The notes under the pieces are model-generated. The model was not told the origin of the DNA. It searched no databases and worked only from the letters and a program-made list of their open reading frames with translations. DNA of 33,682 bases from Pseudanabaena frigida (lineage in GTDB: Bacteria; Cyanobacteriota; Cyanobacteriia; Pseudanabaenales; Pseudanabaenaceae). A program made the position numbers and the translations under genes. The stretch covers positions 105,983-139,664 of the forward strand of contig QBML01000010.1 in the NCBI GenBank assembly GCA_003242085.1, written 5' to 3'. Positions 1-7,900 of this stretch are shown here, piece by piece. Within the stretch, counting starts at the first letter, position 1. Each line of letters opens with the position of its first letter.

Positions 1-2
1 CA

Positions 3-539
3 GACAAAGGCGGAATGCTGTATAACCCTTCAGAAGAATTAGCGGGAGTTAGTTATCCATTTACGGCTTTATACATGTGCGATCGCTTCCTACTCAGCGA
101 TCCTCGCGTCCATACCCTCAGTCTCGGCGCTGCCAACCCCTCTGAAATTGATTCCCACAAGGACGCATGGGACAACGATGAGCCAATGTCAGAATTGGAA
201 TTAGCAGTTCTCGATTGTATGAATCGTCGCTATACGCTCCTAGGAGACGATCGCTGTTCGCAGTGCTATCAATGCTTACCTTGCCCTGAAGGGATTAATA
301 TTCCTGAAGTACTGAGGTTACGGAATTTAGCGATCGGCTTTGATATGGTTGAGTTTGGAAAATATCGCTATAAAATGTTTGAAAATGCTGGGCATTGGTT
401 CCCTGGGAATAAAGCAATTCGTTGCACAGACTGTGGTGATTGTTTGCCTCGTTGTCCTGAAAATTTAGATATACCAAAGCTTTTACGTGATACCCACGAT
501 CGCTTAAATGGACAAGAAGGTAAGCGACTTTGGGAGTAG
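3..539 (+). CDS. Aldo/keto reductase with C-terminal 4Fe-4S domain (5' end missing)
   Basis: The reading frame is open back to the first complete codon of the window, so the N-terminal part lies outside it. What remains is the last part of an aldo/keto reductase barrel followed by a ferredoxin-like tail. Two cysteine clusters are visible: CSQCYQCLPCPEG at about nt 255-293 and CTDCGDCLPRCPE at about nt 423-461. Their C-x2-C-x2-C-x3-C-P spacing is typical of paired 4Fe-4S clusters. This architecture is known from a predicted oxidoreductase family of bacteria and cyanobacteria, where the barrel binds NADP and the tail binds iron-sulfur clusters. The substrate cannot be told. The methionine at position 15 is internal and not a credible start. 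A long hairpin follows the stop codon. Confidence 0.85.
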   Translation, partial: DKGGMLYNPSEELAGVSYPFTALYMCDRFLLSDPRVHTLSLGAANPSEIDSHKDAWDNDEPMSELELAVLDCMNRRYTLLGDDRCSQCYQCLPCPEGINIPEVLRLRNLAIGFDMVEFGKYRYKMFENAGHWFPGNKAIRCTDCGDCLPRCPENLDIPKLLRDTHDRLNGQEGKRLWE

Positions 540-559
540 TAAGTAGCTAAGCATAATTA

Positions 560-624
560 AAAACCAAACCAAGAAGTGTACATCGTCCACTTAGTGCACG
601 ATGTACACTTCTTGATTTGGTTTT
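560..624. repeat. Long near-perfect inverted repeat, possible terminator
   Basis: The arms at 560-586 and 598-624 are 27 nt each and complementary except for one position. Inside them a short CAC/GTG pairing around a TTA loop closes the apex. It lies between the reductase stop (539) and yajQ (746) on the same strand. The right end is TTTT, so it could end transcription of the upstream gene, but the arms are longer than a terminator needs. The outer ends AAAACC/GGTTTT resemble those of the hairpin at 17923-17994, which hints at a dispersed palindromic unit. Confidence 0.7.
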
Positions 625-745
625 GAGCGCACACAGTATTTGACAAAAAATTTGAAAAGATTAGGAGCGTGAAGTGCCGCTTCCCTTTTCTAGTTTTTTG
701 CTATCCTAGTTAACTGCGATCACAAATAAAATCTAAAATAAATCT

Positions 746-1237
746 ATGGCTTCCAGCTATTCTTTCGATATTGTTAGCGATTTCGATCATCAAGAACTTG
801 TCAATGCGATCGATCAAACTCGTCGTGAAATTGTCAGTCGTTATGACTTAAAAAGCACCAAAACCGAAGTTGAACTCGAAAAAGAATCAATAACCATTAA
901 CACTAATAGTGAAATGACGCTCACCTCTGTGGTTGACGTGATGCAATCTAAGGCGATTAAGCGTGGATTATCTCTAAAAATCTTTGATTATGGAGAAATT
1001 GAGTCTGCTAGCGGCAGTCGTGTAGTTCAAAAAATTAATTTAAAAAAAGGTATCGAGCAGGATCAAGCTAAAAAACTTTCTAAAATTATCCGTGATGCTT
1101 TTCCAAAAGCACAGGCTTCAATTCAAGGCGATGCTTTACGAGTGACTTCTAAATCAAAAGATGAACTGCAAGAAATTATTCAACTTGTCAAATCCGAAGA
1201 CTTTCCCCTCGCCCTCCAATTCATAAATTATCGCTAA
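746..1237 (+). CDS. yajQ: YajQ family nucleotide-binding protein
   Basis: The 163-residue product matches the UPF0234/YajQ family in length and in sequence from end to end: [19 protein letters not shown] at the start, then RYDLKSTK and the C-terminal [11 protein letters not shown]. The family has two ferredoxin-like alpha/beta domains. It is reported to bind nucleotides or nucleic acid, with cyclic-di-GMP binding shown for a Xanthomonas member, so the function in cyanobacteria is open. It is a soluble cytoplasmic protein. The ATG at 746 gives the family's usual N-terminus, though no clear Shine-Dalgarno sequence precedes it. The gene faces the DUF4079 gene tail to tail, with a shared hairpin between them. 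Confidence 0.93.
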   Translation: MASSYSFDIVSDFDHQELVNAIDQTRREIVSRYDLKSTKTEVELEKESITINTNSEMTLTSVVDVMQSKAIKRGLSLKIFDYGEIESASGSRVVQKINLKKGIEQDQAKKLSKIIRDAFPKAQASIQGDALRVTSKSKDELQEIIQLVKSEDFPLALQFINYR

Positions 1238-1241
1238 AGCT

Positions 1242-1270
1242 AAAGAGACAGCGCTTTGCGCTGTCTCTTT
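1242..1270. terminator. Bidirectional hairpin between yajQ and the DUF4079 gene
   Basis: The 13-nt arms at 1242-1254 and 1258-1270 are perfectly complementary around a TTT loop. The stem has a GC-rich top (CAGCGC) and an AAAGAG/CTCTTT base. It sits 4 nt after the yajQ stop and 9 nt before the end of the convergent gene, so it can serve both strands. Confidence 0.8.
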
Positions 1271-1279
1271 GCTAATTAA

Positions 1280-1762
1280 TTAGGCAGCCTTAGCTAGTTG
1301 AGCTAATAACCTTTGGACGATCTGAAAACCTGTCAGAGTTTGCCAAGCAAAAACGCCAACTAATATTGTATTGACAGCAATATGTATACTCCTAGCCCAG
1401 TCTTTACCTTGTTGTAGAAGCGGTGCTAAAGCCGCAGATAATGCTGCTAAAAATACTAAGCTTAATCCAGCAATCAAATGTGCTCCTACAAAAAGCTTGC
1501 CGTTAGCGTTGTAGGTTGCGGCTATTCCACCGATCGCACCTGCTGCCATCAAAACTAAAAATACCGAGCCAAGTTGGTGGTGTAGCACATTGTAGCGTTT
1601 AGAGATTAGGGCTTTTTTCTCTTCTCCCTCGGTACTGCGAATTCTACGGTATTGCCACCCAATGTAACCCGCATAAAGTGCCAAGATTAGAGTTAGGAGC
1701 ATAAGTATGGGATGGATAAAATCCACTACAGTCTTCAATGGTTCTGAAATCGGGATAATCAT
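1280..1762 (-). CDS. DUF4079 family membrane protein
   Basis: This is a 160-residue protein with four hydrophobic segments at about residues 15-38, 64-84, 92-113 and 126-146. Histidines are spaced along them: FIHPIL near residue 17, LHHQLG near 61-62, GAHLIAG near 94 and SIHIAVN near 126. A four-helix bundle with such histidines resembles b561-type haem proteins, and DUF4079 members of cyanobacteria and plastids have been described in that way. Haem binding here is inferred. The motif YAGYIGWQYRRIR after the first helix is typical of the family. A GAG 6-7 nt before the ATG at 1762 may be a weak ribosome site. The physiological role is unknown. Confidence 0.8.
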   Translation of the reverse strand: MIIPISEPLKTVVDFIHPILMLLTLILALYAGYIGWQYRRIRSTEGEEKKALISKRYNVLHHQLGSVFLVLMAAGAIGGIAATYNANGKLFVGAHLIAGLSLVFLAALSAALAPLLQQGKDWARSIHIAVNTILVGVFAWQTLTGFQIVQRLLAQLAKAA

Positions 1763-1879
1763 AGTTCTCAGTTAAATTTAGCGGTATGAAGATTTCGTAT
1801 TGAATCTTATTCAATTGTTAATAATTTTAATATACCGAAAATAGAGATCGCGTGAAGTACGATTTTTTACTTTCTAAGA

Positions 1880-2371
1880 TTATTGTGGAGCGATCGCTTC
1901 CCAGTTACGAAAAGTAGCTGCTTGCCCCCGTAGGTTGCCTGCTTTATCCACTACGTTCCAGATAATTGCTCGATCGATATAAAAGCGATCGCCATTACTA
2001 GCAATCCTAATGCCGCGATAGTTGCTAATGTAGCCTTGCGATTTTGCCTGTGCTAGCAGTTGTTCTCTTTCACTGCGTTCTATCGGTTCAGCGGTGTAGC
2101 GCGATGGAGTTGTCGTAAGAGTATGCCAATCCATCTTCCATAGATCGAGCGCTTTCTGATTGCCATAGTTAAGAATCGGATCGGCTTGAGTGCCGTGCGA
2201 AACAACCACAAAATCTGCATTAAATAAGGCATTAGAAATCTCTACGGGTGATTGATAATTGGGAAGTGCGAGTAAAGTATCGCCAGTCCAATGATGAAAG
2301 CTATACATTAATAGCTGTACGTGCTGTAATAATTCCTCTTGTAGCCAAGGATGAGTTTTATCTAAATTCAT
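1880..2371 (-). CDS. MEKHLA domain protein (PAS-like)
   Basis: The 163-residue product consists almost entirely of a MEKHLA domain, a PAS-like fold known from plant HD-ZIP III transcription factors and from free-standing proteins of cyanobacteria and green algae. Recognisable parts are the N-terminal HPWLQEELLQHVQLL helix, the HGTQADPILNYGNQKALDLW core and the C-terminal RFYIDRAIIWNVVD strand. The domain is thought to sense small molecules or redox state, but a ligand has not been settled and nothing here shows one. There is no DNA-binding domain or membrane segment. The gene lies divergent to the priA scar at 2462, so it marks the left border of the accessory region. Confidence 0.8.
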   Translation of the reverse strand: MNLDKTHPWLQEELLQHVQLLMYSFHHWTGDTLLALPNYQSPVEISNALFNADFVVVSHGTQADPILNYGNQKALDLWKMDWHTLTTTPSRYTAEPIERSEREQLLAQAKSQGYISNYRGIRIASNGDRFYIDRAIIWNVVDKAGNLRGQAATFRNWEAIAPQ

Positions 2372-2461
2372 GTTTTTTTGACGTATTAGGACAGATGATG
2401 TTACAAATCGCCCATCCTATACTATGTAATGGGCGGGTGCCAGAAAAACTTACTTAACAAC

Positions 2462-2584
2462 ATGGAACTATTTGATTTAATGAATATTTCTAGCGATCGC
2501 TATGTCAGAGCGATCGTTGATTGCATTGGTATTGAGGATTTACTGACTTATCGCATTCCTGAAGATATCAATATTCGGCAGTGA
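2462..2584 (+). pseudogene. 5' scar of a second priA copy, cut by an IS end
   Basis: The first 38 codons align without gaps to codons 1-38 of the intact priA at 8842. By hand count 101 of 114 bases and 32 of 38 residues agree. The 17 bases before each ATG also match at 13 positions. Identity stops at about 2576, where the IS1-family left end begins, and the frame meets TGA at 2582-2584. The residue differences spread along the segment suggest two diverged alleles of a functional gene rather than a recent tandem duplication. This scar marks the left edge of an inserted or rearranged region of about 6.4 kb. Confidence 0.85.
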
Positions 2585-2642
2585 TAATGAAGTAAGGATA
2601 GACAAAAATGGAGAGAAAAAAGTAAGGAAATGAGAACTAGAA

Positions 2643-3339
2643 ATGAAATGCCCCAAATGTGAGAGTGAGAATATAGTGCTTAATGGCTTAACTCGTTATG
2701 GTAAGCAAAATCATAAATGAAGTGATTGTCTTCATCAATTTAGTTTAGAGCCAAAGAATAAGCCAATCTCAGATGCAACAAAAGCATTGATTAAAAAGCT
2801 AATCCTAGTAGAACGAGTATCACCAAGAGCAACAGTAAGGCTTACAGGTGTTTCACTGCAATGGTTGCAAAGCTATGTAACTTCTAAATTTCGTGCTACG
2901 CTACGAAATTTAGAAGTTATTGTCAAAAAAAGGCAAGTTGACCATTCAAAGTGATGAAATGTGGTCGTTTGTTGGCAACAAGGTCAATAAGCAATGGGTT
3001 TGGATTGCCATAGAGCAATTAACTGGAGAAATTATTGGAATTTATGTGGGCAGTCGAGATGAAAATAGTGCTGAGTGTTCATGGGTTTCTTTACATGCTA
3101 TATATCGGCAATGTGCATTAGCTTATACTGATTTCTGGACAGCCGATACGCTGGTAATTCCACCGTTCTGTTGGTAAGGAAACTGGTCATGCCGCTTATA
3201 TTGAGAGACTTAATTGCATTCTGAGGCAGAGAGTTGGACGGTTAGTAAGAAAGACCCTTTCGTTTTCTAAAATTAGAAAATCACATCGGTGCTTTTTTCT
3301 TCTTTGCTCATTATTACAACTCTTCCTTATCTCTTTAAC
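2643..3339 (+). pseudogene. IS1-family transposase, broken
   Basis: Reading across frames recovers a full IS1 transposase outline. The zinc-finger start MKCPKCESENIVLNGLTRYG begins at 2643. TGA stands where the finger should carry a cysteine (HK-stop-SDCLHQF). An HTH-like stretch runs through PRATVRLTGVSLQWLQ. A palindrome then lies at 2879-2918, after which a different frame carries the DDE part: SDEMWSFVGNK, LAYTDFWTAD and, after a further frameshift near 3165, [15 protein letters not shown] and [11 protein letters not shown]. The D, D and E positions of the catalytic triad are all visible. At least one nonsense codon, a missing linker and two or more frameshifts make it non-functional unless supplied in trans. 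Confidence 0.8.
2879..2918. repeat. Perfect palindrome inside the IS1 transposase
   Basis: The arms at 2879-2894 and 2903-2918 are 16 nt and perfectly complementary. The apex GC-TAC-GC pairs further with one bulged T. It sits exactly where the linker between the InsA-like and InsB-like parts should be, and it shifts the frame. A palindrome here is unexpected in an IS1 coding region and suggests insertion of a small palindromic unit. Confidence 0.75.
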
Positions 3340-3345
3340 ACTATC

Positions 3346-3570
3346 GGAAAATCAAAGGCTATTATTTTACCTCTAGGTATTAATTTGGCTAGATTTGAAG
3401 CTCGTGTCTTGGTTGTAAATGCTACTGTTGAACAATTCCCTCCTGTGGATTTAGCTTTTGCTTGGACACAAGATAAACATTCACCGCTAGTACTGGGGCA
3501 TATTAACTTCTCTCTTGCTTTCGATGTGTGATTTACAGATCCGAATCAGCATTTGAAATTAGCCAAAAAA
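3346..3570 (+). pseudogene. 3' remnant of a retropepsin-like aspartic protease gene
   Basis: From memory of the family, small cyanobacterial retropepsin-like proteins end with a region like [28 protein letters not shown]...FAWT...PLxxGxxNFFxxFDV. Here ENQRLLFYL is readable near 3347 in one frame. After a frameshift, NLARFEARVLVVNATV, VDLAFAWTQ and LVLGHINFSLAFDV follow up to the TGA at 3529. Reading through that stop gives a further FEI-like tail (NQHLKLA). The N-terminal half with the DTGA active site is absent, and the remnant starts right at the IS right end. It is a dead gene fragment. The assignment rests on remembered family sequence, so confidence is moderate. Confidence 0.5.
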
Positions 3571-3591
3571 AGTTTGACTAAAGAAAAAAGA

Positions 3592-3617
3592 GGTGCGTTA
3601 TATTTTATAAACGCACC
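3592..3617. repeat. GGTGCGTT hairpin with a partial second copy downstream
   Basis: GGTGCGTT at 3592-3599 pairs with AACGCACC at 3610-3617 across an AT-rich loop. A second GGTGCGTTAT stretch starts at 3675 and is followed by AAACGCC at 3695-3701. The two look like whole and partial copies of one small palindromic element. GGTGCGTTA-type intergenic palindromes are familiar from cyanobacterial genomes and often accompany IS debris. The 3571-3701 stretch otherwise holds no gene. Confidence 0.5.
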
Positions 3618-3701
3618 CTATTAGTTTGGCTATCACACTAAATTCTTCATGTCAGAGCATTAGAGATAAATGCTGGTGCGTTATGTTATCCATTAAACGC
3701 C

Positions 3702-4148
3702 TTAGAAACTAGATATTAGATTCACAATACCCTTTATCTCTTGTGCAATCGTCTGTGAGCTCTGAATAAGCTCTCTTGCTTGGATCAATTGCTCTCGCCA
3801 CTGACCGAATCTAGACTCATCAAAATTAATGATGTCGATCGATTCAGTTAGTCTCCCAACTGGCTCAGGAAGTTCCTGAAAGAATGCATTAGTCCCTTGG
3901 CTGCTGCAAGTCGGATCGAAAATCGCGCAGCGAGTAGAACACTGAAAAATTTGGCTTATCCAGTGAGCTTCACGGTTAGCATTAAAACAAATAACAGCAA
4001 TTCTGCCTCTCAAGCCACTGAAAGCGGCGCGGGTACGAGAACGGCATTCAACCGTTAAAAGCCCATTTGGATAAAGTTTAGCAGTAGTGTTCATGTCTCC
4101 AGCGAACGTAACATCCCGATCATATTCATTTGCTTCACAGTAACTCAT
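3702..4148 (-). CDS. Hypothetical protein of the priA island
   Basis: I do not recognise this 148-residue protein. It starts with a beta-rich part (DVTFAGDMNTTAKLYPNGLL, RSRTRAAFSGLRGRIAVICF) and has a C-x3-C-x6-C cluster near residues 69-80. A charged, probably helical C-terminus (WREQLIQARELIQSSQTIAQ) closes it. No signal peptide or membrane segment is visible. The ATG at 4148 is preceded by GGAG at a spacing of about 10, which supports the start. It follows the gene at 4358-4705 on the same strand after a 209-nt gap that contains a perfect palindrome. It could be a structural or toxin-like small protein, but no function can be given. Confidence 0.6.
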   Translation of the reverse strand: MSYCEANEYDRDVTFAGDMNTTAKLYPNGLLTVECRSRTRAAFSGLRGRIAVICFNANREAHWISQIFQCSTRCAIFDPTCSSQGTNAFFQELPEPVGRLTESIDIINFDESRFGQWREQLIQARELIQSSQTIAQEIKGIVNLISSF

Positions 4149-4296
4149 ATCGATTACATCTCCATTCGTACATAGATTGATTTGGAAAACTAGAAATCAT
4201 GTGGCAATATATTCATATAATTCAATGACTAGGAAATTATATGAAGTGGATGCAGGCTAACGACTAGGTGTTTTATAGCGCACGCCGATCCTGCGT

Positions 4297-4335
4297 CCCT
4301 AGTTCTTCAGGTTGGCTCATCCTGAAGAACTAGGG
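4297..4335. repeat. Perfect 15-bp inverted repeat between the two island genes
   Basis: CCCTAGTTCTTCAGG at 4297-4311 pairs perfectly with 4321-4335 around a 9-nt spacer. It lies between the end of the gene at 4358 and the start of the gene at 4148. No T-run follows on the minus strand, so it is not a standard intrinsic terminator. It may be an attenuator, a recombination site or another palindromic unit. Confidence 0.65.
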
Positions 4336-4357
4336 GATCGCCTTGACCTGCCTAATG

Positions 4358-4705
4358 TCAATTCTTTTCTAGAACAACGTAAAGAACGTATTCACCCTTT
4401 GGATCACCGTCAAAGGTCGGGTCAACAGAATGAATTTGCTCGCCTGGAATGTCAGTTCGTCTCACGGGTGGGGACGTGTAGACGCACTCCCTCCATTGTC
4501 CGAAGTACCACTGGTTTATCACTATCTGCGCGCCCCGACCTTGGGGGATCCGACGAGATTGAGCAATGTCGTAGGTTCCATTCGTATTGACTGGTCCCTC
4601 CCAAATCCTCTGTCCGCCAAAGTATATATCGATCATGTCGCCGAAGATGGCTTCAGCAGTTCGACATTCGATACGGCTAAACTGGATCATATTGCTATTG
4701 ACCAT
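4358..4705 (-). CDS. Hypothetical small beta-rich protein of the priA island
   Basis: This 115-residue protein is not one I can name. Its pattern (IECRTAE..., DMIDIYFGGQRIWEGPVN, YDIAQSRRIPQ, AQIVINQWYFGQW, then a final GEYVLYVVLEKN) suggests a small beta-sandwich. Similar D-x-IYI...G-x-KIWP patterns occur in various bacterial C2-like or lectin-like domains, but that is only a pattern resemblance. The start at 4705 is supported by AAGGA seven bases upstream. The gene is GC-rich for the region: my hand count over 4381-4620 is 127 of 240 bases, against 93 of 240 in four sampled lines of the neighbouring STAND gene. It is divergent from the STAND gene, with a 198-nt spacer. Confidence 0.6.
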   Translation of the reverse strand: MVNSNMIQFSRIECRTAEAIFGDMIDIYFGGQRIWEGPVNTNGTYDIAQSRRIPQGRGAQIVINQWYFGQWRECVYTSPPVRRTDIPGEQIHSVDPTFDGDPKGEYVLYVVLEKN

Positions 4706-4903
4706 TGTCTATTCCTTCATAAATGGGTTAGTTTAATTTGAATTTGATCGCAGATTGAAAGTGCTTTTGAATTCATGATTAAAGTATCCTCAGTAAAGCT
4801 ATAAGACTCAATACAGATAAGTTCAGGAGTTAATAAGTTGAAAAGGTAAGTAAAGTTCAGCTACACTATGTAAACCTCACCTTATATCCCGTCATTAAGT
4901 CAT

Positions 4904-7900
4904 ATGGATGATAAAGATATTGCACTGGCTACCAACATTGCTAATGTCGCTCTTAAAGCCAGTAGGGGTAGAGGAATGAGCGATCTTGAAACCACAATAT
5001 TTGAGGGAGCATTAGAAGGACTCAAGTACGATGAAATAGCTGACAAATCTGGATATTCGCCTGAATACCTTAGTAAAGATGTTGGTACAAAACTATGGAA
5101 ATTACTTTCAAATGCTTTAGGGGAGACAGTTAGCAAAACTAATTTTCAAGCTGCGTTGACAAGATATCATCAAGCTAATCCTAAACTATTTGCGAGTGTT
5201 CAAATTGAGAAAGTCTCTAACCGACAGACGTGGTTTGGTTTACCTGATCGCGAAATTTTTTATGGTAGAGCAGAGGAAATTGCGACCTTAGATCAATGGA
5301 TTGTCACAGAGAAATGTCGATTGGTGGTGATTGTAGGCATGGGTGGTATGGGGAAGAGTTCGATCACCCTTCAGATTACCCATCAAATAGGTCAAGGGTT
5401 TGATTATGTGATTTGGCGATCACTACTTGATGCTCCTCCCTTTTCAGAAATACTGACCGAACTTGTAAGCATCCTCTCTAATCAAGTTGAAGCAAGATTA
5501 CCAGATGTGCCAGAGCAGCAAGTTGCCAAACTTTTAGAGTATATAAGCAAATCAAGATGCTTATTAATTTTCGACAATTTTGAATCCGTATTTCAGAGTG
5601 GAACTCGTGCTGGTCAATATCGAGAGGGCTATGAAATATATGGACACTTGCTATCAAGATTTGGCGAGGTGGTTCATCTTAGTTGCTTAATGCTAACTAG
5701 TCGAGAGGCTCCTAAAGAGATTACTGGCATGGGTGAAAGTATACGGGTTCGATCGCTTTGTCTAAGTGGACTAAACCCATCTGAAGGTTTGCCGCTCTTG
5801 ACGGATAGCCAATGTTTTAGCCGTAGTGATACCGATTGGCAAGAGCTTTTCAACTATTGTAGTGGGAGTCCTTTTGTCCTCAAGATATTAGCTTCGGAGA
5901 CGCTAGAGCTTTTTGCTGGAGATATTTCTAGTTTTTTAGCTTTAGCCCCAAAAAGTGGATTCCAGATCGAAAGAATTCAAGATCTCTTGGACAAGCAATT
6001 TTCTCGATTGTCTGTATCCGAACAATGTGTGATGTACTGGTTAGCGATTGAGCGCGAGCCTGTTGCGATCGCGCAATTAGAATCCAACATTGTCTCTGAA
6101 TTTATCAAAAAGCAATTGCTTCCAGCAATGCAATCCTTAAAAAGAAGAAGTTTGATTGAGGGAAATAGTGGGCTTTGGTCATTACAACCAGTGATGATGG
6201 AATTCGTCACTGATAAGTTTGTGCAAAAGATCGCCCGTGAGTTAATTAGCTTACAACCAGATTTTCTGGAACATTATGCACTTCTCAAAGCCCAAAGCAA
6301 AGACTATATTCGTCAAGCACAAGTACGCTCTATTCTTGAAGCGATCTCAGATCGACTGCTACTCGAATTAGGCGATAAATCTGTCATAGAAACCAGAATT
6401 CAGCCCTTACTTGCCAAACAACGTAAAGCAGCCCCTACACAACAGGGCTACTTGTCAGGAAATTTAATCAACTTGCTTTGTCATCTTAATTCCAATTTGG
6501 ATGGCTATGATTTTTCGTATTTACACATTCGACAAGCGTATTTGCTTACTGCCAATTTACAAAATGCGAACTTCAGCTTTTCAACTTTTGAAGAGGTCGT
6601 CTTCTCACAAGCATCTGGCTTAGTTATTTCAGTTGTTTATCATCCAAGCGGCTCCGTTTTAGCAACGGGAAATATAAATGGAGAAATCTACCTTTGGCAA
6701 GTCGTCAACGGACAGCAAATTGGTAAATTATATGGGCATAAAGACTGGGTGAGGGCATTAGCATTTAGTCCTGACGGAAATTTACTTGCTAGCAGCTCAG
6801 ATGATGGAACCGTAAAGCTTTGGGATTGGCAGACAGGTAATTGTCGCTACACCATTGATGACAATTTACTTTTTATGTGTTTTTGCCCGAATGGACAATT
6901 TCTTGCCACAGTTAGAGAGAAAGAAATCCAAATTCGGAATCTAGAAAATGGCTCTTATTTATTTGCACTGCAAGGTCATGAAGATTCAGTAATGGTTACT
7001 TGTTTCCATCCGCATAGACCTTTGTTAGTTAGTGGTAGTCATGATTGCACAATTCGGATTTGGGATTTAGAGAAGAGAGAATGCTTGCATATTTTACAAG
7101 GTCATAAAGGGAGTGTTATTCCTACAGCATTTAGCCCAGATGGAGGCATAGTATTAAGTGCTAGTTTTGATGGCACTATTCGCCTATGGAGTTTACAGGA
7201 TGGTGAATGTCTTAGCATTCTAATTGGTCATGAAAGTTGGATATGGAGCGCTCTTTTTAGTCCTGATGGCAAATGGATCGCTAGTTGTAGTGATGATAGG
7301 ACAATCAAGATATGGGATTATGCTAACGAGAGATGTATTCGTTCGATTGTGGAGCATAAGCAGCGCATTCGTGCGATCGCTATTAGCCCTGACAATCAGG
7401 CTATTGCTAGTGCTAGCGATGACCAAACTGTAAAATTGTGGGATGTCAGTAGCGGTAAGTGTATAAGAACAATAGCAGGCTATGCCAATCCTGTTTTTAC
7501 AGCCATATTTTCATCTAACGGAACAGCGATTGCATCTGGACATCGTGATGGTTTTGTTCGGTTCTGGAACATACAAACAGGCAAATGTTTCGCCAATCTC
7601 TTTCACGATCAACAAGGTGTTAGATCTACTGTTTTACATCCCCAACAGTCTCTTTTTGCTACTGGTGGACAAGATGGTACAGTCCGAATCTGGCATCTGG
7701 ACACTTTAGAGTGCATACACTTACTCAAAGGTCATAGTGATCGCGTAAATGCTTTAGCTTATTGTAATGATCAAAGGATACTCGCAAGTAGTAGCTTCGA
7801 TAACACGATTCAACTTTGGGAGACTAAGTCGGGCAAACTACTACATACTTTACGGGAGCATACAGATCGTATTGCTTCTATCGCCTTTCATCCGCTCCGA

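Larger units (their letters stand above)
2577..3345 (+). mobile_element. Decayed IS1-family insertion sequence
   Basis: The ends are imperfect inverted repeats of about 20 bp: GGCAGTGATAATGAAGTAAG at 2577-2596 and, read on the other strand, GATAGTGTTAAAGAGATAAG at 3345-3326. The 769-bp span fits the usual IS1 size of about 770 bp. Inside is a broken transposase of InsA/InsB type. No 8-9 bp target duplication is seen: the left flank ends TCAATATTC and the right flank begins GGAAAATCA. The element therefore took part in a deletion or recombination after it landed. Both neighbours, the priA scar and a retropepsin-like gene, are truncated at its ends. Confidence 0.7.

Noticed and set aside
4312-4741. 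Plus-strand frames opposite the small island gene
   Set aside because: They are shadows of the minus-strand gene at 4358-4705, which has a ribosome site and protein-like sequence. Their translations are rich in arginine, serine and proline with no domain pattern.
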